From positions 906,698 to 970,697 of the forward strand of contig NZ_JARCHV010000001.1 in NCBI RefSeq assembly GCF_028890485.2: DNA of 64,000 bases, given 5' to 3'. A program made the translations under genes and the position numbers. The notes under the pieces are model-generated. The model searched no databases, was not told the DNA's origin, and saw only the letters and a list, made by a program, of their open reading frames with translations. The DNA comes from Planococcus sp. SK3692. Lineage in GTDB: Bacteria > Bacillota > Bacilli > Bacillales_A > Planococcaceae. The number at the start of each line of letters is the position of its first letter. Positions within the stretch are counted from its first letter, which is position 1. Below, one piece after another: positions 26,410 through 33,181 of this stretch.

Positions 26410-27192
26410 ATGAAGAATAATTCGGTAACCATCATGAAAAAAATTCTAAACAAAAAAACCTTATTCATCTCGCTCTTCATACTAGCTTTAGTCGTAATTG
26501 TGAGCTTCACTATCTTTTTTATCTGGTCTCAAGATACATTTGAAGCGGTAGATGCTGATCAAATCGAAATAGAGGAAGTTATCGAACCCGAGGATGGGTG
26601 GTATATCTATAGAGCCGATAATGCAGAAAAAGGGTTGATCCTCTATCCTGGTGCAAAAGTCGAACCTGAAGCATACGCCTACTTAGCACAAGAATTATCG
26701 AAGCAAAATATCACAGTCGCTATCCCTTCAGTCAGATTGAATTTATCCATTCTAGATGTTTCAAAAGCGGATGAAATCATAGAAAGTGACGACAGCATCG
26801 AGTGGTATGTCTCGGGCCATTCCATGGGAGGCGCAGCAGCAGCTATGTATGCCGATCAACAGTTGGATCGCGTAAACGGACTCATATTGCTTGGGGCATA
26901 TGCAGCAAGCAATGACTATTTAAACGAATCCAACTTACCCGTTTTATCGATCAGCGGTTCAGAAGACGGCTTAAGTACGCCTGAAAAAATTGAGGAAAAT
27001 AGCCCGAACTTGCCGGAATCCACAGAGTTCATTGAAATTCCAGGTGGCAACCACGCTTATTTCGGCGTATACGGCAGTCAGTCCGGCGACAATGAGGCTG
27101 AGATCGCAGTTAGTGAACAACAAGAAATCATTGTGGATTTAATTGTTGATTGGTTAGAAAATGATCACTCCTTAAGTGAAAGTGGGTCATGA
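26410..27192 (+). CDS. membrane-anchored alpha/beta hydrolase
   Basis: 260 residues. N-terminal anchor (KTLFISLFILALVVIVSFTIFFIW, about 15-40), then a hydrolase domain with the strand/turn GLILYPGAKVEP, nucleophile elbow SGHSMGGAAA, a likely Asp in SGSEDGLSTPE and a likely His in GGNHAYFG. The order and GxSxG elbow match the YqiA/PF12695-like family of outside-facing hydrolases. No strong ribosome site is seen: ATG at 26434 is an alternative start. Substrate unknown. Confidence 0.8.
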   Translation: MKNNSVTIMKKILNKKTLFISLFILALVVIVSFTIFFIWSQDTFEAVDADQIEIEEVIEPEDGWYIYRADNAEKGLILYPGAKVEPEAYAYLAQELSKQNITVAIPSVRLNLSILDVSKADEIIESDDSIEWYVSGHSMGGAAAAMYADQQLDRVNGLILLGAYAASNDYLNESNLPVLSISGSEDGLSTPEKIEENSPNLPESTEFIEIPGGNHAYFGVYGSQSGDNEAEIAVSEQQEIIVDLIVDWLENDHSLSESGS

Positions 27193-27259
27193 AAATTTAT
27201 AAGTTCTATCAAATAGGGAATTGTGTTTGATAAAGGTAATCTTCTATTTTCGTAACTAA

Positions 27260-27286
27260 GGCCATATTCTTTATATGGTTTTTTTG
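27260..27286 (+). terminator. intrinsic terminator
   Basis: GCCATAT/ATATGG stem followed by TTTTTTT, after the hydrolase gene. Confidence 0.75.
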
Positions 27287-27321
27287 ATTTCTCTTGATTT
27301 TCTTAAAAAAATCAAATACTA

Positions 27322-27344
27322 TTACGTTATACGATATAACGTAA
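27322..27344. promoter_or_regulatory. PadR operator, inverted repeat
   Basis: Perfect 9-bp arms TTACGTTAT and ATAACGTAA with a 5-base centre (ACGAT), followed by another AACGTAAC at 27345-27352. It ends 31 bases before the padR start, so autoregulation is likely. Confidence 0.7.
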
Positions 27345-27375
27345 AACGTAACAAAAATTGAAAGGAGGAGAAAAT

Positions 27376-27678
27376 ATGGTTAAAAGTAAATTCTCAGAGC
27401 CTTCCCTGTTGATTTTGATCAGTCTGGCTGAACAAGATCGGCATGGGTACGCGATTATGGAAGATATTGAAGAGAACTACAATATCAAGTTGGGACCAGG
27501 CACATTGTATGGAGCGATTTCACGTTTAGAAAAAGCTGGTCATATCCGTGCGGTTGAATCTCTGGAGCGCAAAAAACCTTATCGATTAACAGAGGAAGGG
27601 CACGCCTATTTAACCGAGCAAATTAGGGAAATTCAGAAGGTGACCAACATAGGAATGAAGAGACTAGGAATAACATGA
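27376..27678 (+). CDS. PadR family regulator
   Basis: 100 residues. Winged helix: LLILISLAEQDRHGYAIMEDIEENYNIKLGPGTLYGAISRLEKAGHI..., then wing KKPYRLTEEG, classic PadR-s1. ATG 27376 has AAAGGAGG 7 bases upstream. The next gene's ATG overlaps its stop (ATGA), so they are translated together. PadR/membrane-protein pairs usually regulate their own membrane partner. Confidence 0.92.
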   Translation: MVKSKFSEPSLLILISLAEQDRHGYAIMEDIEENYNIKLGPGTLYGAISRLEKAGHIRAVESLERKKPYRLTEEGHAYLTEQIREIQKVTNIGMKRLGIT

Positions 27679-28124
27679 GATGGCTTATTTATTTGTATCC
27701 TAAGACTTGGCGCAAACGTTATGGTGAGGAGTTAACCGACGTATTAAAACAAACAGATACATCGTTCAAAACCATTGTGGATCTCTTCACAGGCATTATG
27801 GATGCTTGGAATATAGAGATAAATGAAAAGTACAATTATGGCTACCGCATCGTTCAACTGTTAGTGGCAGCCACCATAGTCAATGCTTTTCTTGTTTCGA
27901 ATTTAAAACCATTAGGGGAGGCTACCGGAGTGAATATATTTGCAACGATCGTCGTATTAATTGCTATGCTGTCCTTGTTTTTGTCTGTTGTTACCCTTGG
28001 AGTGAGTATATATAAGTATGGTCGAGAAGGTTTTACCCTCAAACCCAAATTATCAAAAACAGCGGTTGGTTTAATGGGTGTTTATGGCGTGTTTATAATA
28101 ACCTTTTTAACGCTAATTAATTAA
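27675..28124 (+). CDS. PadR-coupled membrane protein
   Basis: 149 residues. N-terminal cytoplasmic part starts with LYPKTWRKRYGEELTDVL, a motif common to membrane proteins encoded beside PadR regulators; three membrane segments follow (about 59-78, 92-116, 128-147). Overlaps padR by 4 bases. Function unknown; family members are often prefix domains of permeases or stand-alone partners. Confidence 0.7.
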   Translation: MRWLIYLYPKTWRKRYGEELTDVLKQTDTSFKTIVDLFTGIMDAWNIEINEKYNYGYRIVQLLVAATIVNAFLVSNLKPLGEATGVNIFATIVVLIAMLSLFLSVVTLGVSIYKYGREGFTLKPKLSKTAVGLMGVYGVFIITFLTLIN

Positions 28125-28164
28125 GCTCATTACTCAACAAAAATTTAGTATGAGATAACTATTT

Positions 28165-28196
28165 AAAAAAAGAGTAGCTCTGGCTGCTCTTTTTTA
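28165..28196 (+). terminator. intrinsic terminator
   Basis: AAAAAGAGTAGC / GCTGCTCTTTTTT stem with one G-T pair; ends the PadR operon. Confidence 0.8.
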
Positions 28197-28315
28197 ATTT
28201 CATCTTCTTTCTTGGAAGAAGTGAACACAGACTTTGTTGGAGAAATTCATATGAAATAAGTGAGATTCACCGAAACTTTCGGATCTGAAATGAAGAAAGT
28301 TTAAACCTCACATAA

Positions 28316-28344
28316 AAACAGCACACGATAAGCCGTGTGCTGTT
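28316..28344. terminator. first copy of a duplicated terminator hairpin
   Basis: AAACAGCACACG / CGTGTGCTGTTT, nearly identical to the hairpin at 28585. It lies 240 bp past the ferritin terminator, on the far side of a repeat element. Nothing else is seen in 28197-28315. Confidence 0.7.
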
Positions 28345-28419
28345 TGCAGAGTGTTGAATAAGTCTAGAAAAATTTAAATTCTTAAGAAATGGATACATTC
28401 TCTGCATTAAAAAATGAGT

Positions 28420-28575
28420 GAGTTGTCTAAGTGTTTGTAGAAGCGTCCGCTCGACTCCCACGGGATCAGCGGGTTTGAGAGACCCCGCAGGAACGAAGTG
28501 ACGAGGAGGCTCGATTCCCGCCCCGAGGAAAGCGAGTGGTAAGCTTCGGAAAACACGGTTCTTAGGTGTTTCTCG
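28420..28575. repeat. GC-rich intergenic repeat element, copy 1
   Basis: A ~150-bp element whose centre reads GACCCCGCAGGAACGAAG, then TGACGAGGAGGC and GAGGAAAGCGAG. Its flanks pair imperfectly: TCTAAGTGTTT...GAAGC against GCTTC...AAACAC...CTTAG, so it can fold into one large hairpin. Elements with this core (CCGCAGGAGCG..GCGACGAGG..CGCGGAAAGCG) are scattered between genes in many Bacillaceae and Planococcaceae; function unknown. The second copy here is at 44321. Confidence 0.75.
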
Positions 28576-28584
28576 ACAGCCTGA

Positions 28585-28613
28585 AAACAGCACACGACAA
28601 ATCGTGTGCTGTT
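28585..28613 (-). terminator. ferritin terminator (second copy of the hairpin)
   Basis: AAACAGCACACGA-CAA-ATCGTGTGCTGTTT with A/T runs both sides, 15 bases after the ferritin stop codon. Confidence 0.88.
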
Positions 28614-28627
28614 TGTTTTATACCCTA

Positions 28628-29125
28628 TTATTCTTCCAATTTCCTTGCAGCAAACTCGTCGTCCATTTTCAGGAAATACTCGCCGCCTTCTTCGATGCCT
28701 TTTATGCGAATGATCATGTCGCGGAACATCTTTTCTTCTTCCATTTGTTCTTCAATGAACCAATCCAAAAATGAAAGCGTAGCATGTTCCTGCAGTTCAT
28801 CGGCCAAGCTTACTAATTTATATATGTTTGCCGTCACTGACTTTTCCTGTGCAAGTGACGCTTCCACGACATCCAGGGCATTTGTGTATTCGTTTCTCGG
28901 TTCTGTCAACGCCTGGAGTACGGGCTGTTCATCCATTGTCACCAAGTAATGATAGAATTTCATCGCATGTACATGTTCTTCTCGTGATTGGATCAAATAG
29001 AAGTTGGCAAATCCGTGATACCCTTTTCCGGAAAAGTATGACGCCATCGCTGTGTACGCATGTGCTGCCTGAAGTTCGTTATTGAATTGTGCGTTTAACG
29101 CTTCTGTCAAATTTGTTGGTAACAT
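28628..29125 (-). CDS. ftnA: non-haem ferritin
   Basis: 165 residues. All ferroxidase-site residues known from Escherichia coli FtnA are at the same numbers: Glu17, Glu49, Glu50, His53, Glu94, Glu126, Gln127 and Glu130. It stores iron as an oxidised core in a 24-mer shell. ATG 29125 has GAGGAGG 8 bases upstream; the longer frame to 29158 is discarded because it breaks the numbering. Monocistronic. Confidence 0.95.
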   Translation of the reverse strand: MLPTNLTEALNAQFNNELQAAHAYTAMASYFSGKGYHGFANFYLIQSREEHVHAMKFYHYLVTMDEQPVLQALTEPRNEYTNALDVVEASLAQEKSVTANIYKLVSLADELQEHATLSFLDWFIEEQMEEEKMFRDMIIRIKGIEEGGEYFLKMDDEFAARKLEE

Positions 29126-29191
29126 GTTGAACTCCTCCTCTATCTTGTTTAGCGTCATTATAGCACGTGCGTTTATTAATCAATATATGAC

Positions 29192-29212
29192 TTGAATACT
29201 TCATTTATTCAA
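29192..29212. promoter_or_regulatory. inverted repeat upstream of ferritin
   Basis: TTGAATA and TATTCAA, perfect 7-bp arms with a 7-base centre, 67 bases before the ferritin start. It could be an operator, but it does not match a Fur or PerR box well. Confidence 0.35.
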
Positions 29213-29215
29213 AGC

Positions 29216-29249
29216 AAAAAAGAGCAGCGACGTCGCTACTCTTTTTTTT
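29216..29249 (-). terminator. intrinsic terminator
   Basis: AAAAAAGAG-C-AGCGACGTCGCT-A-CTCTTTTTT, between the zinc-ribbon gene (minus) and the ferritin promoter region. Confidence 0.78.
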
Positions 29250-29293
29250 TTGATAGAAAATCTAAATTGCCGTTTTTCTCAAGTGAAGAAATG

Positions 29294-29542
29294 TTATTGT
29301 TCTTGTTCGTTGCTTTCATAATCAATGATGACCTTGTTGCAAGATTCACACAGAAAAGCATCGACATGGTTGATGGAAAAACGGCTTTGTTCCGATAACA
29401 ACACAGAACCTTTAGTCAGGCTCGGTTCAGCACTCAGTTTGGATACTTTTGGCACCCATGCGAGTCTTGTGCCACTCTGGATAAATTCTTTTTTCATTTC
29501 CGATTGGCAAAATGGGCATGTCAGGCCATTGTGATTTTCCAT
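29294..29542 (-). CDS. small zinc-ribbon protein (PF20097/DUF6487-like)
   Basis: 82 residues with two cysteine pairs, CPFCQSEMKKEFIQSG at 9-24 and CESCNKVIIDY at 65-75, forming one zinc ribbon around a WVPK central segment. This layout is that of small PF20097-type proteins of unknown function. AAGGAGGG precedes the ATG. Confidence 0.7.
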   Translation of the reverse strand: MENHNGLTCPFCQSEMKKEFIQSGTRLAWVPKVSKLSAEPSLTKGSVLLSEQSRFSINHVDAFLCESCNKVIIDYESNEQEQ

Positions 29543-29741
29543 AGTTTCCCTCCTTAAGGTTATACAAAAAATACTTACCCTCCATACTATTGTTCAATTA
29601 CCCTTTTTGTTTACCAATATGCCCAACTCACAAAAGCTCTTAAACCCCCTTCTCTCCTTTCTACTTAAGCTCCAAACAATTTCATTCCACTCTCCTAAAC
29701 TCAAATCAAAAGTGCTACACTGAAACTAAGTAAATAATCAT

Positions 29742-29905
29742 GCAGGGAAAAGGTGCTGATTCGTCAGCGTAACAGGGAATCCGGTGAAAATCCGGAGCTG
29801 TTTCCGCAACTGTAAGTGCGTATGAAATAAGAGATGCCACTGGGGAGACCCGGGAAGGCCTTAGAGTAAATCGATGCACAAGCCAGGAGACCTACCTTTT
29901 TCTGA
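29742..29905 (+). ncRNA. cobalamin riboswitch
   Basis: Contains the B12-box hallmarks in order: AACAGGGAATCCGGTGAAAA (29771-29790), TCCGGAGCTGTTTCCGCAACTGTAA (29791-29815, in two parts), and GCCAGGAGACCT (29882-29893). A terminator at 29989 follows, so cobalamin binding most likely stops transcription before the adenosyltransferase-like gene and btuF. The upstream stretch 29543-29741 has no gene. Confidence 0.95.
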
Positions 29906-29988
29906 ACGTATTTTTGCTCTTCGGAAGATAAGAGGATCTACGGCAACTTTTTCCTATGGACAGCTTTGTGCTGGATATTCGCAATCGT

Positions 29989-30019
29989 GCCACTCTCTTC
30001 GTTGAGAGTGGCTTTTTTT
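29989..30019 (+). terminator. riboswitch-controlled terminator
   Basis: GCCACTCTC / GAGAGTGGC with a 6-base loop and TTTTTTT, between the B12 aptamer and the first gene; the regulated expression platform. Confidence 0.88.
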
Positions 30020-30080
30020 GTCTCTTTTAGAAAGCGATACGTCTGCTGATATTTACGGACACTATTTTGGAGGTGAACAG

Positions 30081-30623
30081 ATGAAAAAAGACATGCGCTA
30101 TTTGTGCTACCCATTCATGAGGGAAAGCGCTTCAACGGTCGATTTCGAGATTCGCACCGATTCCTTGACGACGCGAATCGGCGAAGCCATCGCGGTCAAC
30201 GATGTCCTTCAAATCATCGATGATTTGCGCTACCTGCAGCCGATGGTCTACCACTTGAACGGCTCGGTGCGCGGGAAACTCGCCATTACCGAACAAGACC
30301 TTGCCGATCTCAGTGGCTTGTACGATCGATACGTAGCGGAAGTGAAGGAAGAAATCGACCAGTTCGTCCTGCCGCAAGGAACGCACGGTGCCTGTATTCT
30401 CCACGTATGCCGCAGCGAAGCGAAAAAGTCCGTCCGCGCCTTGCACCATGTGACGCTTGAACGTGAAGTGCCGGAGCATTTGATGGACTACGCCAACCTG
30501 CTCGCCAATGTCTTTTTCGTGATGGCCGTTTATGCCAATAAGCAGCACGGCGCCCGGGAAATTCCGTTCGTCAGCAAGTCCTATCCAACAAAACGCATGA
30601 AGAAAAAGGAGACTCACTCGTGA
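30081..30623 (+). CDS. divergent cobalamin adenosyltransferase-like protein
   Basis: 180 residues. The region 95-121 (FVLPQGTHGACILHVCRS then KKSVRAL) and the later YANLLANVFFVMAVYANK are recognisably the C-terminal two-thirds of PduO-type ATP:cob(I)alamin adenosyltransferases (family: FxLPGG, ASxLHxARTxxRRAER, LNRLSDxLFxxAR). The N-terminal ATP-binding YTRTGDxGxT motif is absent and RRAER is changed to KKSVR, so catalysis is doubtful; it may bind or chaperone cobalamin. GGAGGTG precedes ATG 30081. Controlled by the B12 riboswitch; GTGA overlap with btuF. Confidence 0.75.
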   Translation: MKKDMRYLCYPFMRESASTVDFEIRTDSLTTRIGEAIAVNDVLQIIDDLRYLQPMVYHLNGSVRGKLAITEQDLADLSGLYDRYVAEVKEEIDQFVLPQGTHGACILHVCRSEAKKSVRALHHVTLEREVPEHLMDYANLLANVFFVMAVYANKQHGAREIPFVSKSYPTKRMKKKETHS

Positions 30624-31579
30624 AAATCAAATCATTTCTCTTACTCAGCATTCCACTCGCTTTAACACTCGGCGCTTGCCAAGACAATACTGCCGAAGCA
30701 CCGGCAACAGAAGAAACACCCGAAGAAACCTCAACTGAAACTGCAAGCGACGCACCGTACACGGTTACCGATGACCGCGGCGAAGAACTCGAATTCGAAC
30801 AAGCGCCTGAAACGATCGTATCGCTCATTCCGAGCAACACCGAAATCGTCTTCGCACTCGATGCCGGAGATCAATTGGTCGGTGTTACTGACTATGACAA
30901 TTACCCGGAAGCGGCGCAGGACATTGAGCGCGTCAGTGATTCCGTGGAATTCAATGCCGAGAAAATCATCCAGCTCGACCCGGATGTCGTTTTGGCTTAT
31001 TCAACCGGCGAGGCACCGCCTGCCCTTTCCCAACTTGAAGATGCCGACATTCCGGTATTCGTTATCGAATCGGCCACTTCATTCGACGAAGTATACGGCG
31101 ATATCGAACAAATCGCCTCTATTCTTGCCAAGGAAGAAAAAGGCGCTGAAGTGATCGAAGGCATCCAAACGCAAATCGAAGATGTCCAAGAACGCCTTGC
31201 AGCGGTCGAAGAGCAAAAAGAAGTGTACGTGGAGATCAGCCCGTCTCCAGAAATCTACACAACCGGCAAATCGACATTCATGCAGGAAATCCTTGATCAC
31301 GCCCAAGTAACCAATGCCTTTGAAGATCTTGAAGGATGGCCGAGTATCTCTGAAGAAGAAGTCATCACCCGCGACCCGGAAGTCATCTTGACGACCGTAT
31401 CTTACGTGGAAGATGCCGTCGGTGATATCGAAGCCCGCGACAGCTGGTCTGCCGTAGAGGCAATCGAAAACGACGAAGTGCACTTCATCGATTCCGACAT
31501 CACTTCCCGCCCTGGACCTCGCATCGGTGAAGCGGTGCAGTTGGTTGCGGAAACGGTCTATCCAGAATTGATGGAATAA
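30620..31579 (+). CDS. btuF: cobalamin-binding lipoprotein, BtuF-like
   Basis: 319 residues. Signal peptide with lipobox LGAC (Cys20), Thr/Glu-rich linker to about residue 45, then a type III periplasmic-binding fold: TIVSLIPSNTEIVFALDAGDQLVGVTDYDNYP, long connecting helix, GWPSISEEEVITRDPEVILTT. Members deliver corrinoids (or haem/siderophores) to an ABC importer; the B12 riboswitch upstream favours cobalamin. GTG start overlaps the preceding stop, with AAAAGGAG upstream. No btuC/btuD gene follows, so the permease must be encoded elsewhere. Confidence 0.88.
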   Translation: MKIKSFLLLSIPLALTLGACQDNTAEAPATEETPEETSTETASDAPYTVTDDRGEELEFEQAPETIVSLIPSNTEIVFALDAGDQLVGVTDYDNYPEAAQDIERVSDSVEFNAEKIIQLDPDVVLAYSTGEAPPALSQLEDADIPVFVIESATSFDEVYGDIEQIASILAKEEKGAEVIEGIQTQIEDVQERLAAVEEQKEVYVEISPSPEIYTTGKSTFMQEILDHAQVTNAFEDLEGWPSISEEEVITRDPEVILTTVSYVEDAVGDIEARDSWSAVEAIENDEVHFIDSDITSRPGPRIGEAVQLVAETVYPELME

Positions 31580-31639
31580 GTTTATTCATAAATTGCCAAT
31601 CCCATTTCCCGAAATGACTAGCCTATTCATAAACTTTCA

Positions 31640-31674
31640 AAAGCGCAGCAGCTCAAATCGGTTGCGCTTTTTTT
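31640..31674 (+). terminator. intrinsic terminator
   Basis: AAGCGCA / TGCGCTT stem followed by a T run after btuF. The remaining 31675-31835 holds no gene. Confidence 0.78.
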
Positions 31675-31835
31675 AATTGTTTTTAGATCCTCTAGAGCGT
31701 GGTTTCGCTAAAGAATCACCTAGCGTCTACCTGCCTCAAAAACACTATAGATGGAGAGCCAAATCAATAGAGCTTGGTTCACTAGCGCTTATCTCCTCCT
31801 TTACCTTTCATCATTTTAATATCGCTAAACGACAA

Positions 31836-31860
31836 TTATTTATTGATAAACGATAAATAA
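31836..31860. promoter_or_regulatory. inverted repeat before the DUF2975 gene
   Basis: TTATTTAT and ATAAATAA, perfect 8-bp arms with a 9-base centre, just ahead of a CTATAC-type -10 near 31865. Possible operator for the downstream XRE protein; AT-rich composition makes chance symmetry possible. Confidence 0.4.
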
Positions 31861-31902
31861 ATCGCTATACTTTAATTATTAACAAGCAAAGAGGTGTGTT
31901 TT

Positions 31903-32382
31903 ATGAAACGGGAGACTTTGTTTTTGAAAGTGGTGCTGTTCCTCATGGCGCTGCCGGTCATCGCGTTATGCATCTTCGTGGTGCTGCCGCTTTCGAGCAT
32001 CATCCAGGACGGCCCGGACCAGCTGGCATTTCTGCAGTACGTCTTTATCTTCATGCTCTACGCAACCGCGGTCGCTTATTTCCTGGCGCTGTACCAGACG
32101 TTTAAATTATTGAGTTTCATCGATGACAACACCGCCTTTTCTGTGCGCTCAGTGAAGGCGATCAAAAACATCAAGCTCTGTGCCCTTGCGATCACGGGCA
32201 TCTATTTTCTCGCGATGCCGCTGTTTTACATGATCGCAGAAATCGACGATGCGCCAGGCCTCATCTTGATGGGCGCTGGCATCGGCTTTGCCGCCTTTGT
32301 CGTCGCCGTTTTTGCAGCGGTTTTGCAGAAGCTGCTGACGCACGCCATCGACATCAAATCAGAAAATGATCTTACGGTCTGA
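31903..32382 (+). CDS. DUF2975 membrane protein
   Basis: 159 residues, four membrane segments (about 8-30, 43-64, 88-108, 120-145). The pair with a small YozG-type HTH gene directly downstream is the standard DUF2975 context; TFKLLSFIDDNTAFSVRSVKAIKNIKL after segment two is the family signature. Function unknown. ATG 31903 has AGAGGTG upstream. Confidence 0.85.
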   Translation: MKRETLFLKVVLFLMALPVIALCIFVVLPLSSIIQDGPDQLAFLQYVFIFMLYATAVAYFLALYQTFKLLSFIDDNTAFSVRSVKAIKNIKLCALAITGIYFLAMPLFYMIAEIDDAPGLILMGAGIGFAAFVVAVFAAVLQKLLTHAIDIKSENDLTV

Positions 32383-32391
32383 GGTGATCTA

Positions 32392-32601
32392 ATGCCAATC
32401 GTCATAAACCTCGACGTCATGCTCGCAAAGCGCAAAATGAGCATGACCGAGCTATCCGAAAAAGTCGGCGTTACCATGCCCAATCTGTCGATCTTGAAAA
32501 ACGGCAAAGCGAAAGCGATCCGTTTCTCGACGCTTGAAGCCATCTGCAAAGTGCTCGACTGCCAGCCAGGCGATGTATTGGAATACCAGGAAGAAGAATA
32601 G
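32392..32601 (+). CDS. small XRE/Cro-type regulator, YozG-like
   Basis: 69 residues, a single helix-turn-helix: MLAKRKMSMTELSEKVGVT, NLSILKNGKAKAIRFSTLEAICKVLDCQPGDVLEY. It ends with YQEEE, typical of YozG. Nine bases after the DUF2975 stop, so co-transcribed; likely controls this pair. Confidence 0.9.
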   Translation: MPIVINLDVMLAKRKMSMTELSEKVGVTMPNLSILKNGKAKAIRFSTLEAICKVLDCQPGDVLEYQEEE

Positions 32602-32681
32602 TCCTGACTTCCTTCACTTTTTAGTAACAGTAAATTTCAGAGCAACTTGCTCATTCTTCGAAACCAAAGGAGGAAAAGATC

Positions 32682-33107
32682 TTGCTGAAAAAACTGGTCG
32701 CTGCATTTAATCTAGCAATGTCGTTAGGCGCGTTTTTTATGGGAATTTCCATGCTGCCGTTCATGGGGGTGTTCGTGGAGTTCCCGCCCGAGTGGGTCGG
32801 CGTCATGCCTTTTACTAGTTGGTCCGCTTTAGCTATTTATGGAATGCTTGTCTTCGGAATCGGAAACGCTGTAGCAGCGGTTTATGGATTCACTAGGAAA
32901 GCGCGGTCATGTTTCGTTGCTACTATTAGTTTAGGAATCCTGTTATCGCTAAGCGCGGCGCTGCCGATTGTATTGCTGGGCGACTGGTATTTGCCGCTCG
33001 TGTTCTTTTTCTTCCTCAGTTTCATCCAAATGGCACTCGGCTTGTACGGCGTTTTTAAAAAGTACAGAACCGGTTTCCAGGCTAGCAAGGGAATCCTTAA
33101 CCAGTAG
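32682..33107 (+). CDS. four-segment membrane protein, unknown
   Basis: 141 residues, hydrophobic segments at about 5-30, 46-66, 76-98 and 101-124, with a basic end. TTG start with AAAGGAGG 8 bases upstream. May be co-transcribed with the DUF2975/XRE pair 80 bp upstream. Not recognised. Confidence 0.65.
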   Translation: MLKKLVAAFNLAMSLGAFFMGISMLPFMGVFVEFPPEWVGVMPFTSWSALAIYGMLVFGIGNAVAAVYGFTRKARSCFVATISLGILLSLSAALPIVLLGDWYLPLVFFFFLSFIQMALGLYGVFKKYRTGFQASKGILNQ

Positions 33108-33115
33108 AAATATAG

Positions 33116-33167
33116 AAAAAGGGCTGTCGCCAAGTCATCTTCATGACCTTGGAAACAGCCCTTTTTT
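33116..33167. terminator. bidirectional intrinsic terminator
   Basis: AAAAAGGGCTGT--CCAAG / CTTGG--ACAGCCCTTTTTT with a 12-base loop, between convergent genes. Confidence 0.88.
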
Positions 33168-33181
33168 GGCTTGCTTACTAT

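Noticed and set aside
29192..29212. Fur or PerR box upstream of ferritin
   Set aside because: There is an inverted repeat, but its sequence (TTGAATA/TATTCAA) does not fit either consensus; kept only as an unassigned repeat.
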